From JAWKVD01 sp041398225 (GTDB lineage Bacteria > Pseudomonadota > Alphaproteobacteria > Caulobacterales > Hyphomonadaceae), in NCBI GenBank assembly GCA_041398225.1, contig JAWKVD010000004.1, forward strand, positions 124,001-188,000: DNA of 64,000 nucleotides. Reading direction: 5' to 3'. Of this stretch, positions 17,783 through 27,509 are shown piece by piece. The position numbers and the translations under genes are program-made. A model generated the notes under the pieces. The model had not been told where the DNA came from and did not search any database. It saw nothing but the letters and a program-made list of their open reading frames with translations. How positions within the stretch are numbered: position 1 is the stretch's first letter; each line of letters opens with the position of its first letter.

Positions 17783-18787
<1,005 letters not shown>

Positions 18788-18876
18788 CCGCGAAAGCCGG
18801 AAAGGTCAGGGTTCCGGGACGAAGTTCGCGGCGGGTATCTTCAAAGTTTCGCCGAATATGCGGATAGAATCGCCTC

Positions 18877-19743
18877 ATGCGCAGATTCGCCGGATTGCAC
18901 GCCGCCATGTCCGTCACGCTGTTGTCCGTGGCGGGGGGTGTTGTCGCGCCCGCCGCCGCCCAGACCGACGACGCCCCTCAGGTGATTGAGCTGGACGCCC
19001 GCACGCTGTCGCGCTGCCGGCCAGGCAAGGCGCAGGTCGAGGTTGTGGACGCCGAGGGCGCCGTCGTCGCTCCGGACGTGTTCAACGCGCTGGGTGGGCG
19101 GTTCGAACGCTTGATGGACGACGAGCGCGCGCCGGTGGTTACGGACAGCGGCGAGCTGTCCGCCGAGGGCGCCACACTGGTTTCCGCGGTCAACGTCGCG
19201 GTGACGGGCGAGCGTGTCGACGGGGTGAGTTTCATCCCGGCGGGCCGCTCGATGGTGATCTGCTTCACGCGCTGGCGGTCCAGCGATGTTCTGCCGGTGC
19301 GGATCGTGTTGAGCGCGGACGCCGAGGCGATCAAGCTGCTGGCGCCGGAGATGTTTCCGGAGCCGGAACCCGAGCCGGAACCTGAACCCGCGCCGGAGCC
19401 GGAACCGGCGGCCCTGCCGCCCCGGCCGACATTCGTGGCCGTGGCGACCAATGTTCCGAAGTCGGTTCGTTACGCCTTCAGCGAGACCGGCGCCCATCTT
19501 CTGGTGCGCGACGAGCTGGAGCTGCGCGGCGACGCCATCCACGTCTATCTCATTCCGCCGCACGGTCAGTCGCTGGAGTCGGTGATCCTCAAGGGCGGAC
19601 GTGAAGGGGCGGAGCCGTTCGAGGCGGAGTTGCACGACTTCGACGAAACGCTGGAAGCGACGCTGACAACGGGCGAGGGCGGCGTGCTCCGCGAGGGGTA
19701 TGATCACACGCTGGAAGTGCGGTGGAAGGACAAGGGCAAGTAG
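18877..19743 (+). CDS. Exported protein with Pro-Glu repeat linker, unknown function
   Basis: A 288-residue protein with a probable signal peptide (MRRFAGLHAAMSVTLLSVAG and onward to AAAQ). The first domain (residues 35-165) is beta-rich with isolated cysteines in SRCRPGK and MVICFTRW. A PEPEPEPEPAPEPE linker (about 168-185) follows, then a second beta-rich domain of about 100 residues ending in VRWKDKGK. PE-repeat linkers are typical of periplasm-spanning proteins, but no TonB motif is seen. I do not recognise the domains. It converges on the ppc gene, 35 bases away. Confidence 0.55.
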   Translation: MRRFAGLHAAMSVTLLSVAGGVVAPAAAQTDDAPQVIELDARTLSRCRPGKAQVEVVDAEGAVVAPDVFNALGGRFERLMDDERAPVVTDSGELSAEGATLVSAVNVAVTGERVDGVSFIPAGRSMVICFTRWRSSDVLPVRIVLSADAEAIKLLAPEMFPEPEPEPEPEPAPEPEPAALPPRPTFVAVATNVPKSVRYAFSETGAHLLVRDELELRGDAIHVYLIPPHGQSLESVILKGGREGAEPFEAELHDFDETLEATLTTGEGGVLREGYDHTLEVRWKDKGK

Positions 19744-19778
19744 CCCCGCCTTCAGACGGTCGAACGAATGTCCGTCGC

Positions 19779-22613
19779 TTATCCGAACGCGCCGTAGGCG
19801 TGGCAGATCGCGACCGTGATCTCCTTGATCAGGCGGTCGATGGCGTGGAGCGGCTGGGTGATCTCGCGCACGATGCGGGGATAGCCGCGTTCCTCGCTGG
19901 CCGGCGCGCCTTTCTCGGTCAGGCGCCCGAAAGCGGCCGGCGTATCGGGCACGGCGGGAAAGACCTCCGCCAGAATGTCGGCGACGTCTGCGAAGCGAAG
20001 CTCAAGCGCCATGTCGATCAGGTCGTCGCGGGTGACGTCATGGCGCGCCGAGAATTGCGGGATGGCGCCGGCGAGGCTGAAGGCGTGGATGATCAGCGTC
20101 ATGCGCGCGGCGTGGAGAACGTAGAGATCCGGCGGAAAACCTGAATCGCCCTGGGCCGCGCGCGTGATCTCGTTGCACACCGCATCGAAGCGGCGGCGGT
20201 CGCTGGACAGGAAGTTGGCCAGTCGGTCGATCGAAACGTCCAGGTTCTTGCGGTCCAGCCGCTCGGCGATGCGCAGCGCGCAGTCGGTCGTGTCCTGATC
20301 GGCGCTGCGGGCGGCGCGAATGGTCCAGAAGGCGGGATCGTAGAGGTTGGCGTAGGTGCGCAGGATGGACAGCGAGGTGAGGTTGCGCGCGGCGGCGGCC
20401 ATGCGCAGCAGGCGGCCAAGGCGCGGCGAGCCGTCGACATGCGCCAGAAAACGCTCCGGCTCCCGCGAGGCGACGAGGCCGACCCCGCCCGAAACGTTGG
20501 CGGGTGCGGCGAGTTGCTGAAGGATGGCGTTGTGAGGGATCGCGCGGAGCGAGCGCGCCGCGTCGGTGGCGGAGGTTCCGCTTTGCCGGCGCGTCTTGCG
20601 CGAGCCGGTCACCGGCAGGAGGTTCGGCCCGAAGGAGCCGAGCACCGCCTGGTAGTGCGGGTCGTCGAACAACTGCTCCTGCCAGGTCTGGACACCGCGA
20701 TAGATGTCCCAGGAGAAGTTGATGTCCTTGTAGAAGGCGTCGTCGATCTTTCCGGACGGGACGTTGAAGGCCCATTCGGCGATGGCGCACAGCGTGTTTC
20801 CGGCGAGCGCCGGCGTTCCGAAATGGAGATAGCCGTCGCCGCCCTGAAAGCTGACCTCGGCGTGAACAGGCACGTCGTCGTGCGCGAAACGTGCCCGCAC
20901 CCAGGGCGTCAGCACATGATCGAGACGCTCCTCCATGGTTCCGGGAAAGGCGCCGCGTCCCATCGACTCGCCGTGCGTGTTGAAGATCACGGCCGCCACA
21001 TCGTGAACGCCGCGCGCCGCCATGGCGCGCGAAAGCAGCACGTGCAGGCGCTCGATCGCCATGTCGGCGGCGAGCTGGCCCATGAAGCGCCCGCTGTCGG
21101 AGAAACCGTACTGGACGCACAGGCGACCGCGCTGGCGAACATAGGCGAGGTATTCCGGCTCATCGAGCAGGCGCTCCATGAAGCGGCCGCCGCGATCCAG
21201 CACTTCGGGCGTTTCGAACAGGGGCGAGATGTCGAGCTTGTGGTCGACGCCGTAGACGCGGGCGAGATAGACCGCGCCCATGATGGTCGCGGGAGATTCG
21301 CTCTCGGCGATCAGGAAGCGGATCGGCGTATCCTCGTCGATATGCTTGAGGATCTCCGCGCTCAGCATCATCTGACGGCGGGCGGTCATCTTCTCCTCGA
21401 AGATGGCGCCGAAATTCACCGGTTGTGCCCGCGCGGCCGCAGCGCGGTCGGCGGCGGCCGCCACCGCCCGGCGGTCGAAAAAGTCCGCGGCGGCCGACAA
21501 TCCCAGCTCGTTCTGGATGGCGGAGCGCACCTGTGCGGCGTTGACCCTGAGCTGGACCGAGGCGACACCAAGGCCGGTCGCGTCCATCTCGGCGCGCAGA
21601 ATGAACAGCGCCCTGCGGCGCGCCGTGTCGGTTTCGGATGCGATGGCGGCGTTGATTTCCTCGATGACGGGCGTCAGCGAGGTGATGCGGTCCGGGCTTT
21701 CGGCGGTGAGGCGATTGGCGGCGGCGACAATGCGGTCGGGGTCGTCGAGATCGCCGCTGAACAGCGCCGCCTGGGCCGCGCTCTCGGCGGCGGCTCTTAT
21801 CAGCCGGTCGGTCAGCGGCGCCAGCGTGGGCGCGCGGACGGCGGCGAGCATGTCGGCGTATTCGGAAAGCTGGGCGGCCTTCTCTTCGAGGCGGATGCGG
21901 ATGGTTTCGGCCCAGTGAATGTCGGTGCGGCCGTCAAGATCGTAGCCGACCCAGGTGGACAGGAGGATGGGCGCCGGGCGCAGCGTCCACCATTCGCCCT
22001 TCGCGTTGGCGGACAGCCAATCGTAGAGCGCGCCGGAAAGATCGCGCAGACCGTCCTGCGCCCGGCCGATGGCCGCGTGCACGTCTTCCAGCTCGTAGTC
22101 GAGCGTGACGTGCGGATCGGGCGCGTGAGGAAGCGAGGCGAGGTCGGCGTCGCTGGAGGGATCTCCCGCGATCCGGCAAAGCGCCTCGCGCATGGCGCGC
22201 GACAGCGCAAAGGTCGGGTGAGCGGTGAAGACCACGCCGACGCGGCGCGCTTCTACAACCGGTCTGAGATCGGCGACGTCGGCGTTCGCATAGGGCGACA
22301 GCGCCCGTGCGATCATCGCGCGCCAGTCGCACGCGGGCGCGGTGGCGGCCAATCGCGCGGCGCGATCGTGCAGCGCCTTGTCGCCGATATGCTTGACCAG
22401 ACCGGACAGGGCCTCGAGGCCGTTGACGGCTGGATCGAGACGCGTGTGAAGGTCGATTGCGAGCTGGCGGACGCCGGTGGCCAGCGGATCGCGCTGCACG
22501 GCGGCGTCGTGATCGACAAGATGGCGCAAGCACCAGGCATGCAGGTGTTCGGGCGGGTCCTGCGTTGTCGCGGGCGGGTCCTGCGTTGTCGCGGGCGGGC
22601 GTTTGCCAGTCAT
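19779..22613 (-). CDS. ppc: Phosphoenolpyruvate carboxylase, divergent form
   Basis: PEPC fixes bicarbonate onto PEP to give oxaloacetate. The 944-residue protein follows the PEPC layout. VVFTAHPTFALSR (near residue 125) contains the catalytic-histidine motif TAHPT, THGESMGRGAFPG stands where HGRGG-x-x-GRGG is usual, and ARSLRAIPHNAILQQ corresponds to SLRAIPWIFAWTQ. The C-terminus ends ICHAYGAFG instead of the near-invariant MRNTG. The glycine loop and C-terminus are therefore altered. Activity may be retained, as other alphaproteobacterial proteins of this type are annotated as PEPC, but that is inference. Residues 6-21 contain a duplicated PATTQDP. Confidence 0.75.
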   Translation of the reverse strand: MTGKRPPATTQDPPATTQDPPEHLHAWCLRHLVDHDAAVQRDPLATGVRQLAIDLHTRLDPAVNGLEALSGLVKHIGDKALHDRAARLAATAPACDWRAMIARALSPYANADVADLRPVVEARRVGVVFTAHPTFALSRAMREALCRIAGDPSSDADLASLPHAPDPHVTLDYELEDVHAAIGRAQDGLRDLSGALYDWLSANAKGEWWTLRPAPILLSTWVGYDLDGRTDIHWAETIRIRLEEKAAQLSEYADMLAAVRAPTLAPLTDRLIRAAAESAAQAALFSGDLDDPDRIVAAANRLTAESPDRITSLTPVIEEINAAIASETDTARRRALFILRAEMDATGLGVASVQLRVNAAQVRSAIQNELGLSAAADFFDRRAVAAAADRAAAARAQPVNFGAIFEEKMTARRQMMLSAEILKHIDEDTPIRFLIAESESPATIMGAVYLARVYGVDHKLDISPLFETPEVLDRGGRFMERLLDEPEYLAYVRQRGRLCVQYGFSDSGRFMGQLAADMAIERLHVLLSRAMAARGVHDVAAVIFNTHGESMGRGAFPGTMEERLDHVLTPWVRARFAHDDVPVHAEVSFQGGDGYLHFGTPALAGNTLCAIAEWAFNVPSGKIDDAFYKDINFSWDIYRGVQTWQEQLFDDPHYQAVLGSFGPNLLPVTGSRKTRRQSGTSATDAARSLRAIPHNAILQQLAAPANVSGGVGLVASREPERFLAHVDGSPRLGRLLRMAAAARNLTSLSILRTYANLYDPAFWTIRAARSADQDTTDCALRIAERLDRKNLDVSIDRLANFLSSDRRRFDAVCNEITRAAQGDSGFPPDLYVLHAARMTLIIHAFSLAGAIPQFSARHDVTRDDLIDMALELRFADVADILAEVFPAVPDTPAAFGRLTEKGAPASEERGYPRIVREITQPLHAIDRLIKEITVAICHAYGAFG
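22550..22591. repeat. Tandem 21-bp repeat in the start of ppc
   Basis: CGGGCGGGTCCTGCGTTGTC plus G occurs twice in a row, with the first eight bases of a third copy. On the coding strand it gives PATTQDP twice near the N-terminus. As it is in frame, slippage would change length by seven residues without breaking the gene. Confidence 0.85.
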
Positions 22614-22727
22614 GCGTTTCGCCGGGCCTTCGCGCTTGCGGTTGAATCGCGGATCGCCATCCGCAGGCGCGCCGTCGCGCTCATATCCTGCTCGGGCGAG
22701 TGTCTAGCACGAAGTGGCGGCAAACGC

Positions 22728-23678
22728 CTACATCAGTCCGATTTCACGCAAACGTTCGAGCAGGTATTGCTGCGCGGTCAGCGGTTCCGGATAGCGGTCG
22801 GGATTGTCCGCGGAGATGCAGCCCGACAGCGTGCGGATTTCATAGTCCGGCCGGAAGTGCAGGAAGTAGGGCGTGGAGTAGCGTGGAAAGCGCGAGCGTT
22901 CGGGCTTCGGGTTCACCACGCGGTGGCTGGTCGACGGCAGAATGTGGTTGGTGAGGCGCTGGAGCATGTCGCCGACATTGACGACCAGCGATCCGGGCGG
23001 CGGGTTCACCGCCAACCACTCGCCATTGCGGTGGAGGACTTCGAGCCCGCCTTCCTCCGCGCCGAGCAGAAGCGTGATGACGTTGATGTCCTCGTGGGCG
23101 CCTGCGCGCACCGAGCCTTCCGGCGGCGGCTCGGGCTGCGGAGGGTAGTGCAGGAAGCGGAGGATGGAGTTGCCGTCGCGCACCGGGTCTTCGAAGAAGT
23201 CCGGCGCGAGATCGAGATAGGTCGCGATGGCGGAAAGAAGCGTGCGGCCCATCTTGTCGAATTCGTCGAACATCGCGGTGGTGGCGTCGCGCCAGCTTTC
23301 GATCTCGGTGACGACGAGATTGTCGGGCATGTATTCGGCGTTGCGGTGGCCGGGCGGAAGATCGCGGCCGACATGCCAGAATTCCTTGAGGTCCCTGGCC
23401 TGGGCGCCCTTGGCGATCTCGGTGAAGAACGGCGTGTAGCCGCGCTGACCCGCGCCGCCCTCGACATAATAGCGGCGCTTGACCTCGTCCGGCAGGGCGA
23501 AGAAGGCCTTGGCCGCGTTCAACCCGCGGTCGAGCACGCTCTGATCCATTGGGTGGCCGGAAATGACCGCGAAGCCGGTCTGGCGGAAGCTGTCTCCTAA
23601 GCGCCTGGAGAAGCCCGCGGGGTCGTTATCGGACAGTGCGAAGGGGATAGGCTCGAAAAGGGAGGTTTGTGTCGGCAT
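22728..23678 (-). CDS. 2-oxoglutarate/Fe(II)-dependent oxygenase (isopenicillin N synthase family)
   Basis: A 316-residue non-heme iron oxygenase. The N-terminal DIOX_N part includes FRQTGFAVISGH and AKAFFALPDEVKRRY. The jelly-roll core has the iron ligands His and Asp in AHEDINVITLL, the third His in STSHRVVNP, and an RYSTPYFLHF segment expected to hold the 2-oxoglutarate-binding Arg-x-Ser. Plain family members oxidise many small molecules, so the substrate is open. It is divergent from the GST gene (220 bp between), and regulation may be shared. Confidence 0.82.
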   Translation of the reverse strand: MPTQTSLFEPIPFALSDNDPAGFSRRLGDSFRQTGFAVISGHPMDQSVLDRGLNAAKAFFALPDEVKRRYYVEGGAGQRGYTPFFTEIAKGAQARDLKEFWHVGRDLPPGHRNAEYMPDNLVVTEIESWRDATTAMFDEFDKMGRTLLSAIATYLDLAPDFFEDPVRDGNSILRFLHYPPQPEPPPEGSVRAGAHEDINVITLLLGAEEGGLEVLHRNGEWLAVNPPPGSLVVNVGDMLQRLTNHILPSTSHRVVNPKPERSRFPRYSTPYFLHFRPDYEIRTLSGCISADNPDRYPEPLTAQQYLLERLREIGLM

Positions 23679-23898
23679 GCCGAGCCTCTACATGTGTGGG
23701 GGCCGGAGATTTCTGGCCCAGGTCAAACCGGGTTGCGGACGGCCGGCGTCGCGCGGGAATGTGTGACGCCAGCTAAAGCAACCTTGAAGCAACCCTCGGG
23801 TAACGGCGGACGGCCTCCGTGCGAAGGTTCGTTCGATAGATGGTCGGGAGGACGATGCGCCCTCCAGCCGGACCGGAAACACCCAGATAGGATACGTC

Positions 23899-24627
23899 AT
23901 GTCCAAACCGATCGAACTTTACTACTGGCCGACCCCGAACGGGAAGAAGGTGTCGGTGGCTTTGGAGGAAATGGAGCTGCCCTACACGGTGGTCCCGGTG
24001 AATATCTCCGCAGGCGACCAGTTCAAGCCCGACTTTCTGGCGATCAGCCCCAACAACCGCATGCCGGCGATCGTCGACCCTGAAGGGCCGGACGGCCAGC
24101 CCATCTCGGTGTTCGAGAGCGGCGCCATCCTGCAATACCTTGCACGCAAGACGGGCAAGTTCGGCGGCAAGACGCCGCGCGAGCAGGCCGAGGTGGAAAG
24201 CTGGGTGATGTGGCAGATGGCCAATCTCGGCCCGGTGATGGGGCACGGAAACCATTTCCGGAACTATGCGCCGAAGATCGAACCGGACCCGGCCAAGCTC
24301 GAATATGGCGTCAACCGCTTCACCAACGAAGCCAACCGGCTTTACGGCGTGATGGACAAGCGTCTGGCGGATCGCGACTACCTCGCCGGCGACATCTCGA
24401 TCGCGGACTTCATCACGGTTCCATGGGCGGTGGCCTACAAGATCGTGGGACAGGACATCGAGGCGTTTCCGAACGTCAAAGCCTGGCTTGAACGTTGCCG
24501 CGCGCGGCCTGCCTTCGCTCGCGGAATGGATGTCGGCAAGGATCTGTCGCGGGCCTCGCTGGCGGACAACTCCAAGGAAGCCGAAGAAGCGCGCAAAATC
24601 CTGTTCGGGCAGACCGCCCGCAAGTAG
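23899..24627 (+). CDS. Glutathione S-transferase, YfcG/nu-class type
   Basis: The 242-residue protein has an N-terminal thioredoxin fold beginning IELYYWPTPNGKKVSVALEE, where TPNGKK is typical of YfcG-type disulfide-bond oxidoreductases that work with glutathione without a catalytic cysteine. ISPNNRMPAIVD contains the cis-proline, and VFESGAILQYLARKTG contacts the gamma-glutamyl group. The C-terminal helical domain includes LADRDYLAGDISIADFI. It is cytoplasmic and probably acts in thiol redox or detoxification. A strong hairpin terminator follows. Confidence 0.88.
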   Translation: MSKPIELYYWPTPNGKKVSVALEEMELPYTVVPVNISAGDQFKPDFLAISPNNRMPAIVDPEGPDGQPISVFESGAILQYLARKTGKFGGKTPREQAEVESWVMWQMANLGPVMGHGNHFRNYAPKIEPDPAKLEYGVNRFTNEANRLYGVMDKRLADRDYLAGDISIADFITVPWAVAYKIVGQDIEAFPNVKAWLERCRARPAFARGMDVGKDLSRASLADNSKEAEEARKILFGQTARK

Positions 24628-24651
24628 TCCCGAAAGCCGAGGCGCAACATG

Positions 24652-24687
24652 AAACGTCCGGCGCGGCCTGTGCTGCGCCGGACGTTT
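24652..24687. terminator. Rho-independent terminator, probably bidirectional
   Basis: A 13-bp perfect stem (AAACGTCCGGCGC with its complement) encloses a 10-base loop and is followed by GGTTTTTG on the + strand at 24697-24703. It lies between the convergent GST and hicA-like genes. Confidence 0.8.
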
Positions 24688-24716
24688 CGCGTTCAGGTTT
24701 TTGTCGCGGTGTGCGG

Positions 24717-24983
24717 CTAGAGCGGGTATTGCGTCACCGGGTCGACGCCCTGGTCGACGAGGAATTTGCGCAGCTGGCGCAGCCCCTCCTTTTCGACCGA
24801 GTGGTGCGCCTCATGAAAGACGGCGGTGTGGCCCTTGTAGCTGACCGCGAAGCGGTCGCCGGAGCGGGATTCGATTTCGGCGCCGAGTTCCTCAAGCACC
24901 GCCTTCACGTCCGTGCCGGACAGGTTGGCGGGTTCGGGGTGCGCAAAGATCGCGTGCAGGATCTGGCGGTGGCGGTGGTTCAT
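24717..24983 (-). CDS. HicA-like toxin-family protein without a visible HicB
   Basis: An 88-residue protein resembling the HicA-type family annotated in many genomes. HRQILHAIFAHPEPANLSGTD matches the '...AIF-x-x-P-x-x-NI-x-W-x-D' opening, VLEELGAEIESRSGDRFAVS the middle, and AVFHEAHHSVEK the 'FHRPHP' segment. HicA proteins have a dsRBD-like fold, and in true toxins a conserved His cleaves mRNA. No hicB-like antitoxin gene is adjacent on either side, so it may be a domesticated or non-toxic homologue. Confidence 0.55.
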   Translation of the reverse strand: MNHRHRQILHAIFAHPEPANLSGTDVKAVLEELGAEIESRSGDRFAVSYKGHTAVFHEAHHSVEKEGLRQLRKFLVDQGVDPVTQYPL

Positions 24984-25072
24984 CTGGTCCTCGATTCTGT
25001 TTCATCCAAGCTGCCGCGCCTGACGCATCCCGCATATGACGGAGGTCAAGCGCGTCGCAGGCGACCCCGCTG

Positions 25073-26008
25073 TCAGCGCAGCTGCTCCATTTGGTATCTT
25101 TCGAACGACGCGTTCACGTCGAGGATGCGATCCTTCCGCCGGAACGGCGTATTGAGAAAGCGCTCAACCATGGCGTCGAACAGGACCGGATCGTCAAAGG
25201 GAAGGGCGTGCGTGCTGTTCGGCACGACGGCGAGATTGGCGTTGGGGAGGTGGTTGTAGATCTCCACCGTGTGCTCGAGACGAATGAGGTCCTGATCGCC
25301 GGAGATGACCAGCGTCGGCGCCTCGATCTGCTTCAGCTCCGCCGGGTCGATCTGGGGCTGGGCGCCGAGAAGGCTCACCACGCGCAGCGCGCGCTGACCT
25401 CTCGGTGTTGCGCGCGCGTCGGCCGGTATCGAGTCGACGGCGTCTTTCGCCAGCTTCACGACCTCGGGATAAACGGCCTCTTCGGTCGGGTTCAGGTTGG
25501 CGGCCATGGCCACGAGTTTCCGGACTTTTTCGGGATGGCGCATGCCAAGCAACAGGGCTTCGATGCCGCCGTCGCTCCAGCCGACCACGTCGACCGGACC
25601 GACTTTCAGATGATCGAGCAGGGCGGCGAGATCGTCCGCCATGGTTTCGTAGGTGTAGGGGCCGGTGCTGTCGCCGGATCGGCCCTGGTCGCGGCTGTCC
25701 ATGGCGATGACGCGGCGGGTCTTCTTGAAGTGTTCGATTTGCGCTCCCATCGTTCCGATGCTGGCGCCGTTGCCGTGCACCAGGAGCAACGGTTCGCCCT
25801 CGCCGTAGATCTCATAGTAGAATGTCACGCCGTCGTGCGAGAACTTGCCGCTGGCTTCGATGTTCGCTCCGTATGGGATGCGCGCCGTCTGCGCCGGACT
25901 GGTCGGTGCGGCTTCGCCCTCTGGAGACGACGCAGTTTGCGGCGCCGGCGAGCAGGCGCCGAACATCAGCACGAGCGCAAGCAGCGCCCCTTTGGGCATG
26001 TACTTCAT
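25073..26008 (-). CDS. Alpha/beta-hydrolase lipoprotein
   Basis: A 311-residue envelope protein. The signal sequence ends in LMFGAC (lipobox-like), so the mature protein is probably lipid-anchored. The hydrolase fold shows LLLVHGNGASIG (oxyanion strand), MDSRDQGRSG, the nucleophile elbow GWSDGG (Ser), TLVISGDQDLI (Asp) and NSTHALPFD (His). Its substrate is unknown; ester hydrolases and related enzymes share this fold. The ATG at 26008 (MKYMPKG) was chosen because it directly precedes the signal peptide. Confidence 0.82.
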   Translation of the reverse strand: MKYMPKGALLALVLMFGACSPAPQTASSPEGEAAPTSPAQTARIPYGANIEASGKFSHDGVTFYYEIYGEGEPLLLVHGNGASIGTMGAQIEHFKKTRRVIAMDSRDQGRSGDSTGPYTYETMADDLAALLDHLKVGPVDVVGWSDGGIEALLLGMRHPEKVRKLVAMAANLNPTEEAVYPEVVKLAKDAVDSIPADARATPRGQRALRVVSLLGAQPQIDPAELKQIEAPTLVISGDQDLIRLEHTVEIYNHLPNANLAVVPNSTHALPFDDPVLFDAMVERFLNTPFRRKDRILDVNASFERYQMEQLR

Positions 26009-26301
26009 ATAAGGCCCCCCCGCTGGGACGATCATCGAACGCGGTCACCGTTGGGCGCGGCCGGTTGGGCGTCAAGCGGGACGACGAGCGCTGAGGCCAG
26101 TCGGTGTGGAAGGATTCCGGAAAGACTCGTTTCCGAGTCATTACTTTATCCAATCGGCAGTAATTCAGTAATCGACGGTCAACCAAAGTATATCGCAAAT
26201 TAATTTGAGTGGAATTTGCAGTATTAACCACGCCTCAAGTGTTCTTCGCTTCAATGCAGAGGTTGGCCGCAGGGCGGTCATGGGTTGGCGATCGACGGCG
26301 G
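26009..26301. other. Lower-GC intergenic region between divergent genes
   Basis: About 290 bases with no convincing gene. From 26130 to 26230 it is clearly AT-richer than the surroundings and contains a direct repeat CAGTAAT (separated by two bases) near 26160, suitable for promoters of the divergent hydrolase and Sel1 genes. Confidence 0.45.
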
Positions 26302-26616
26302 ATGACAACGCCGGACATCGCCTGGAGTGGAAGGGCAGCCAGAATGGCTTACGCGGATATTCTCCTCGAAGTCCCTGAGATGGGGCTCACCAAAGACGCC
26401 GCCGCCGACGAGTTCTATCGGGTGGGTCTTGTGTACGCCGAGGGGCTCGGAGTGCCGGCGGATCATGTCGCTGCGCACAAATGGTTCAACCTCGCGGCGT
26501 CGCGCGGACACATCGACGCCCGCATCTGCCGGGAAGAGATGGCGGACATGATGGAGTCCGACCAGATCCGCACCGCGCAGCGCGCCGCTCGCGAGTGGCT
26601 GAAGAAAGCGAACTAG
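26302..26616 (+). CDS. Sel1-repeat protein
   Basis: A 104-residue protein with one clear Sel1-like repeat: EFYRVGLVYAEGLGVPADHV, then AAHKWFNLAASRGHIDA. It is preceded by IAWSGRAARMAYADILLE, a lead-in I recognise from conserved alphaproteobacterial Sel1 proteins and used to choose the ATG at 26302. Sel1 repeats are helical pairs that mediate protein contacts; no partner is indicated here. No signal peptide is evident from this start. Confidence 0.72.
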   Translation: MTTPDIAWSGRAARMAYADILLEVPEMGLTKDAAADEFYRVGLVYAEGLGVPADHVAAHKWFNLAASRGHIDARICREEMADMMESDQIRTAQRAAREWLKKAN

Positions 26617-26695
26617 GGCTCGACCTGTTCGCTTGAGGATCGGCCGCGGCGCCCGCGCGCATGACGCGCGGCGACTGTTTCCGGTTCGGCCAGGA

Positions 26696-27412
26696 TCAGA
26701 ACCTGGAAATGTCGTAGTAGAGGCCGAAGTCGATCGGCAGTGCGTCGCGAATGAACTGACGCATGAAGAGGTTCTCGTCCGCGATCATCTTGCGCGAGAC
26801 GTAGACCACATCGAAGCGATGCAGCGGACCGATCGCGTCTAGCTGATCCGCGCGGATCGCACCGCGCACATCCACCCGTTTTGACGACATCTGACCGCCG
26901 GGCGTGCGCCGCATGACGAGTACGTGCGAGGGCTTGCCTTCATCCGTCCAGCCGCCGGCCATCAGGATCGCCTGAAGCGTGTTGATTTCGCCGGGCAGGT
27001 CGTAGATGCCGGGCTCGCGCACCTCGCCGCCGACGAAGATCTTTTGCGATGCGAATTCAACCGGCGTGACAACCAGCGACGGATCGAGCAGTTCGGTCGC
27101 CAGCAATTGTTGAAGTGATGCTTGAAGTTGCGTGGCCGTGAGGTTCGCGGCCATCACCGCGCCCATGTTCGGCACGGTGACGCGCCCATCGGGCGCGATG
27201 GTGAGGTCGCCGGACAGTTCGGGGGCGGTGCGGACGTCCAGACGGAGCTTGTCGCCGGGAAAAAACCGGTATTCGGGGTCGCGCGTCGACCAATTCGGAA
27301 AATCCGCGCCCGAAACGGCTGAAGCAGGGGGCGGCGCCGGTTGCGAACGGCCGCTGGCGCATCCTGACAGGAGCGCCAACCCGACCAGACCAGGAATCCC
27401 GATGCGCATCAT
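26696..27412 (-). CDS. hfsD: Outer-membrane polysaccharide export lipoprotein (HfsD-like)
   Basis: HfsD is the Wza-type outer-membrane channel for holdfast polysaccharide. The 238-residue protein has a lipobox LLSGC (residues 14-18). A Poly_export domain follows (YRFFPGDKLRLDVRTAPELS, then APDGRVTVPNMG), and then an SLBB-like part (QKIFVGGEVREPGIYDLP, LQAILMAGGWTDEG). The assignment to hfsD rests on the neighbouring hfsA, hfsB, hfsC, hfsH, hfsG and hfsE genes, whose order mirrors Caulobacter. It is transcribed away from hfsA across 97 bases. Confidence 0.82.
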   Translation of the reverse strand: MMRIGIPGLVGLALLSGCASGRSQPAPPPASAVSGADFPNWSTRDPEYRFFPGDKLRLDVRTAPELSGDLTIAPDGRVTVPNMGAVMAANLTATQLQASLQQLLATELLDPSLVVTPVEFASQKIFVGGEVREPGIYDLPGEINTLQAILMAGGWTDEGKPSHVLVMRRTPGGQMSSKRVDVRGAIRADQLDAIGPLHRFDVVYVSRKMIADENLFMRQFIRDALPIDFGLYYDISRF

Positions 27413-27431
27413 GCCGCCGGTGTCCGAGAAT

Positions 27432-27444
27432 ATGGATAATCCAT
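27432..27444. promoter_or_regulatory. Perfect palindrome between hfsD and hfsA
   Basis: ATGGAT-A-ATCCAT, a 13-bp perfect palindrome in the 97-bp divergent promoter region, 20 bases from the hfsD start codon. It could be a repressor or activator site controlling both transcripts. Confidence 0.4.
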
Positions 27445-27509
27445 TGTTAAGGCGCGGGCCCCAAGGCTGTTTCTGAAAGCTTTCGTACAGGATTCGGCAC
27501 AGGTATCCG

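Noticed and set aside
20439..23600. A 1053-codon plus-strand frame spanning ppc and the oxygenase gene
   Set aside because: It is the antisense shadow of two well-supported minus-strand genes. High GC at third positions keeps such frames open, and the translation has no recognisable motif.
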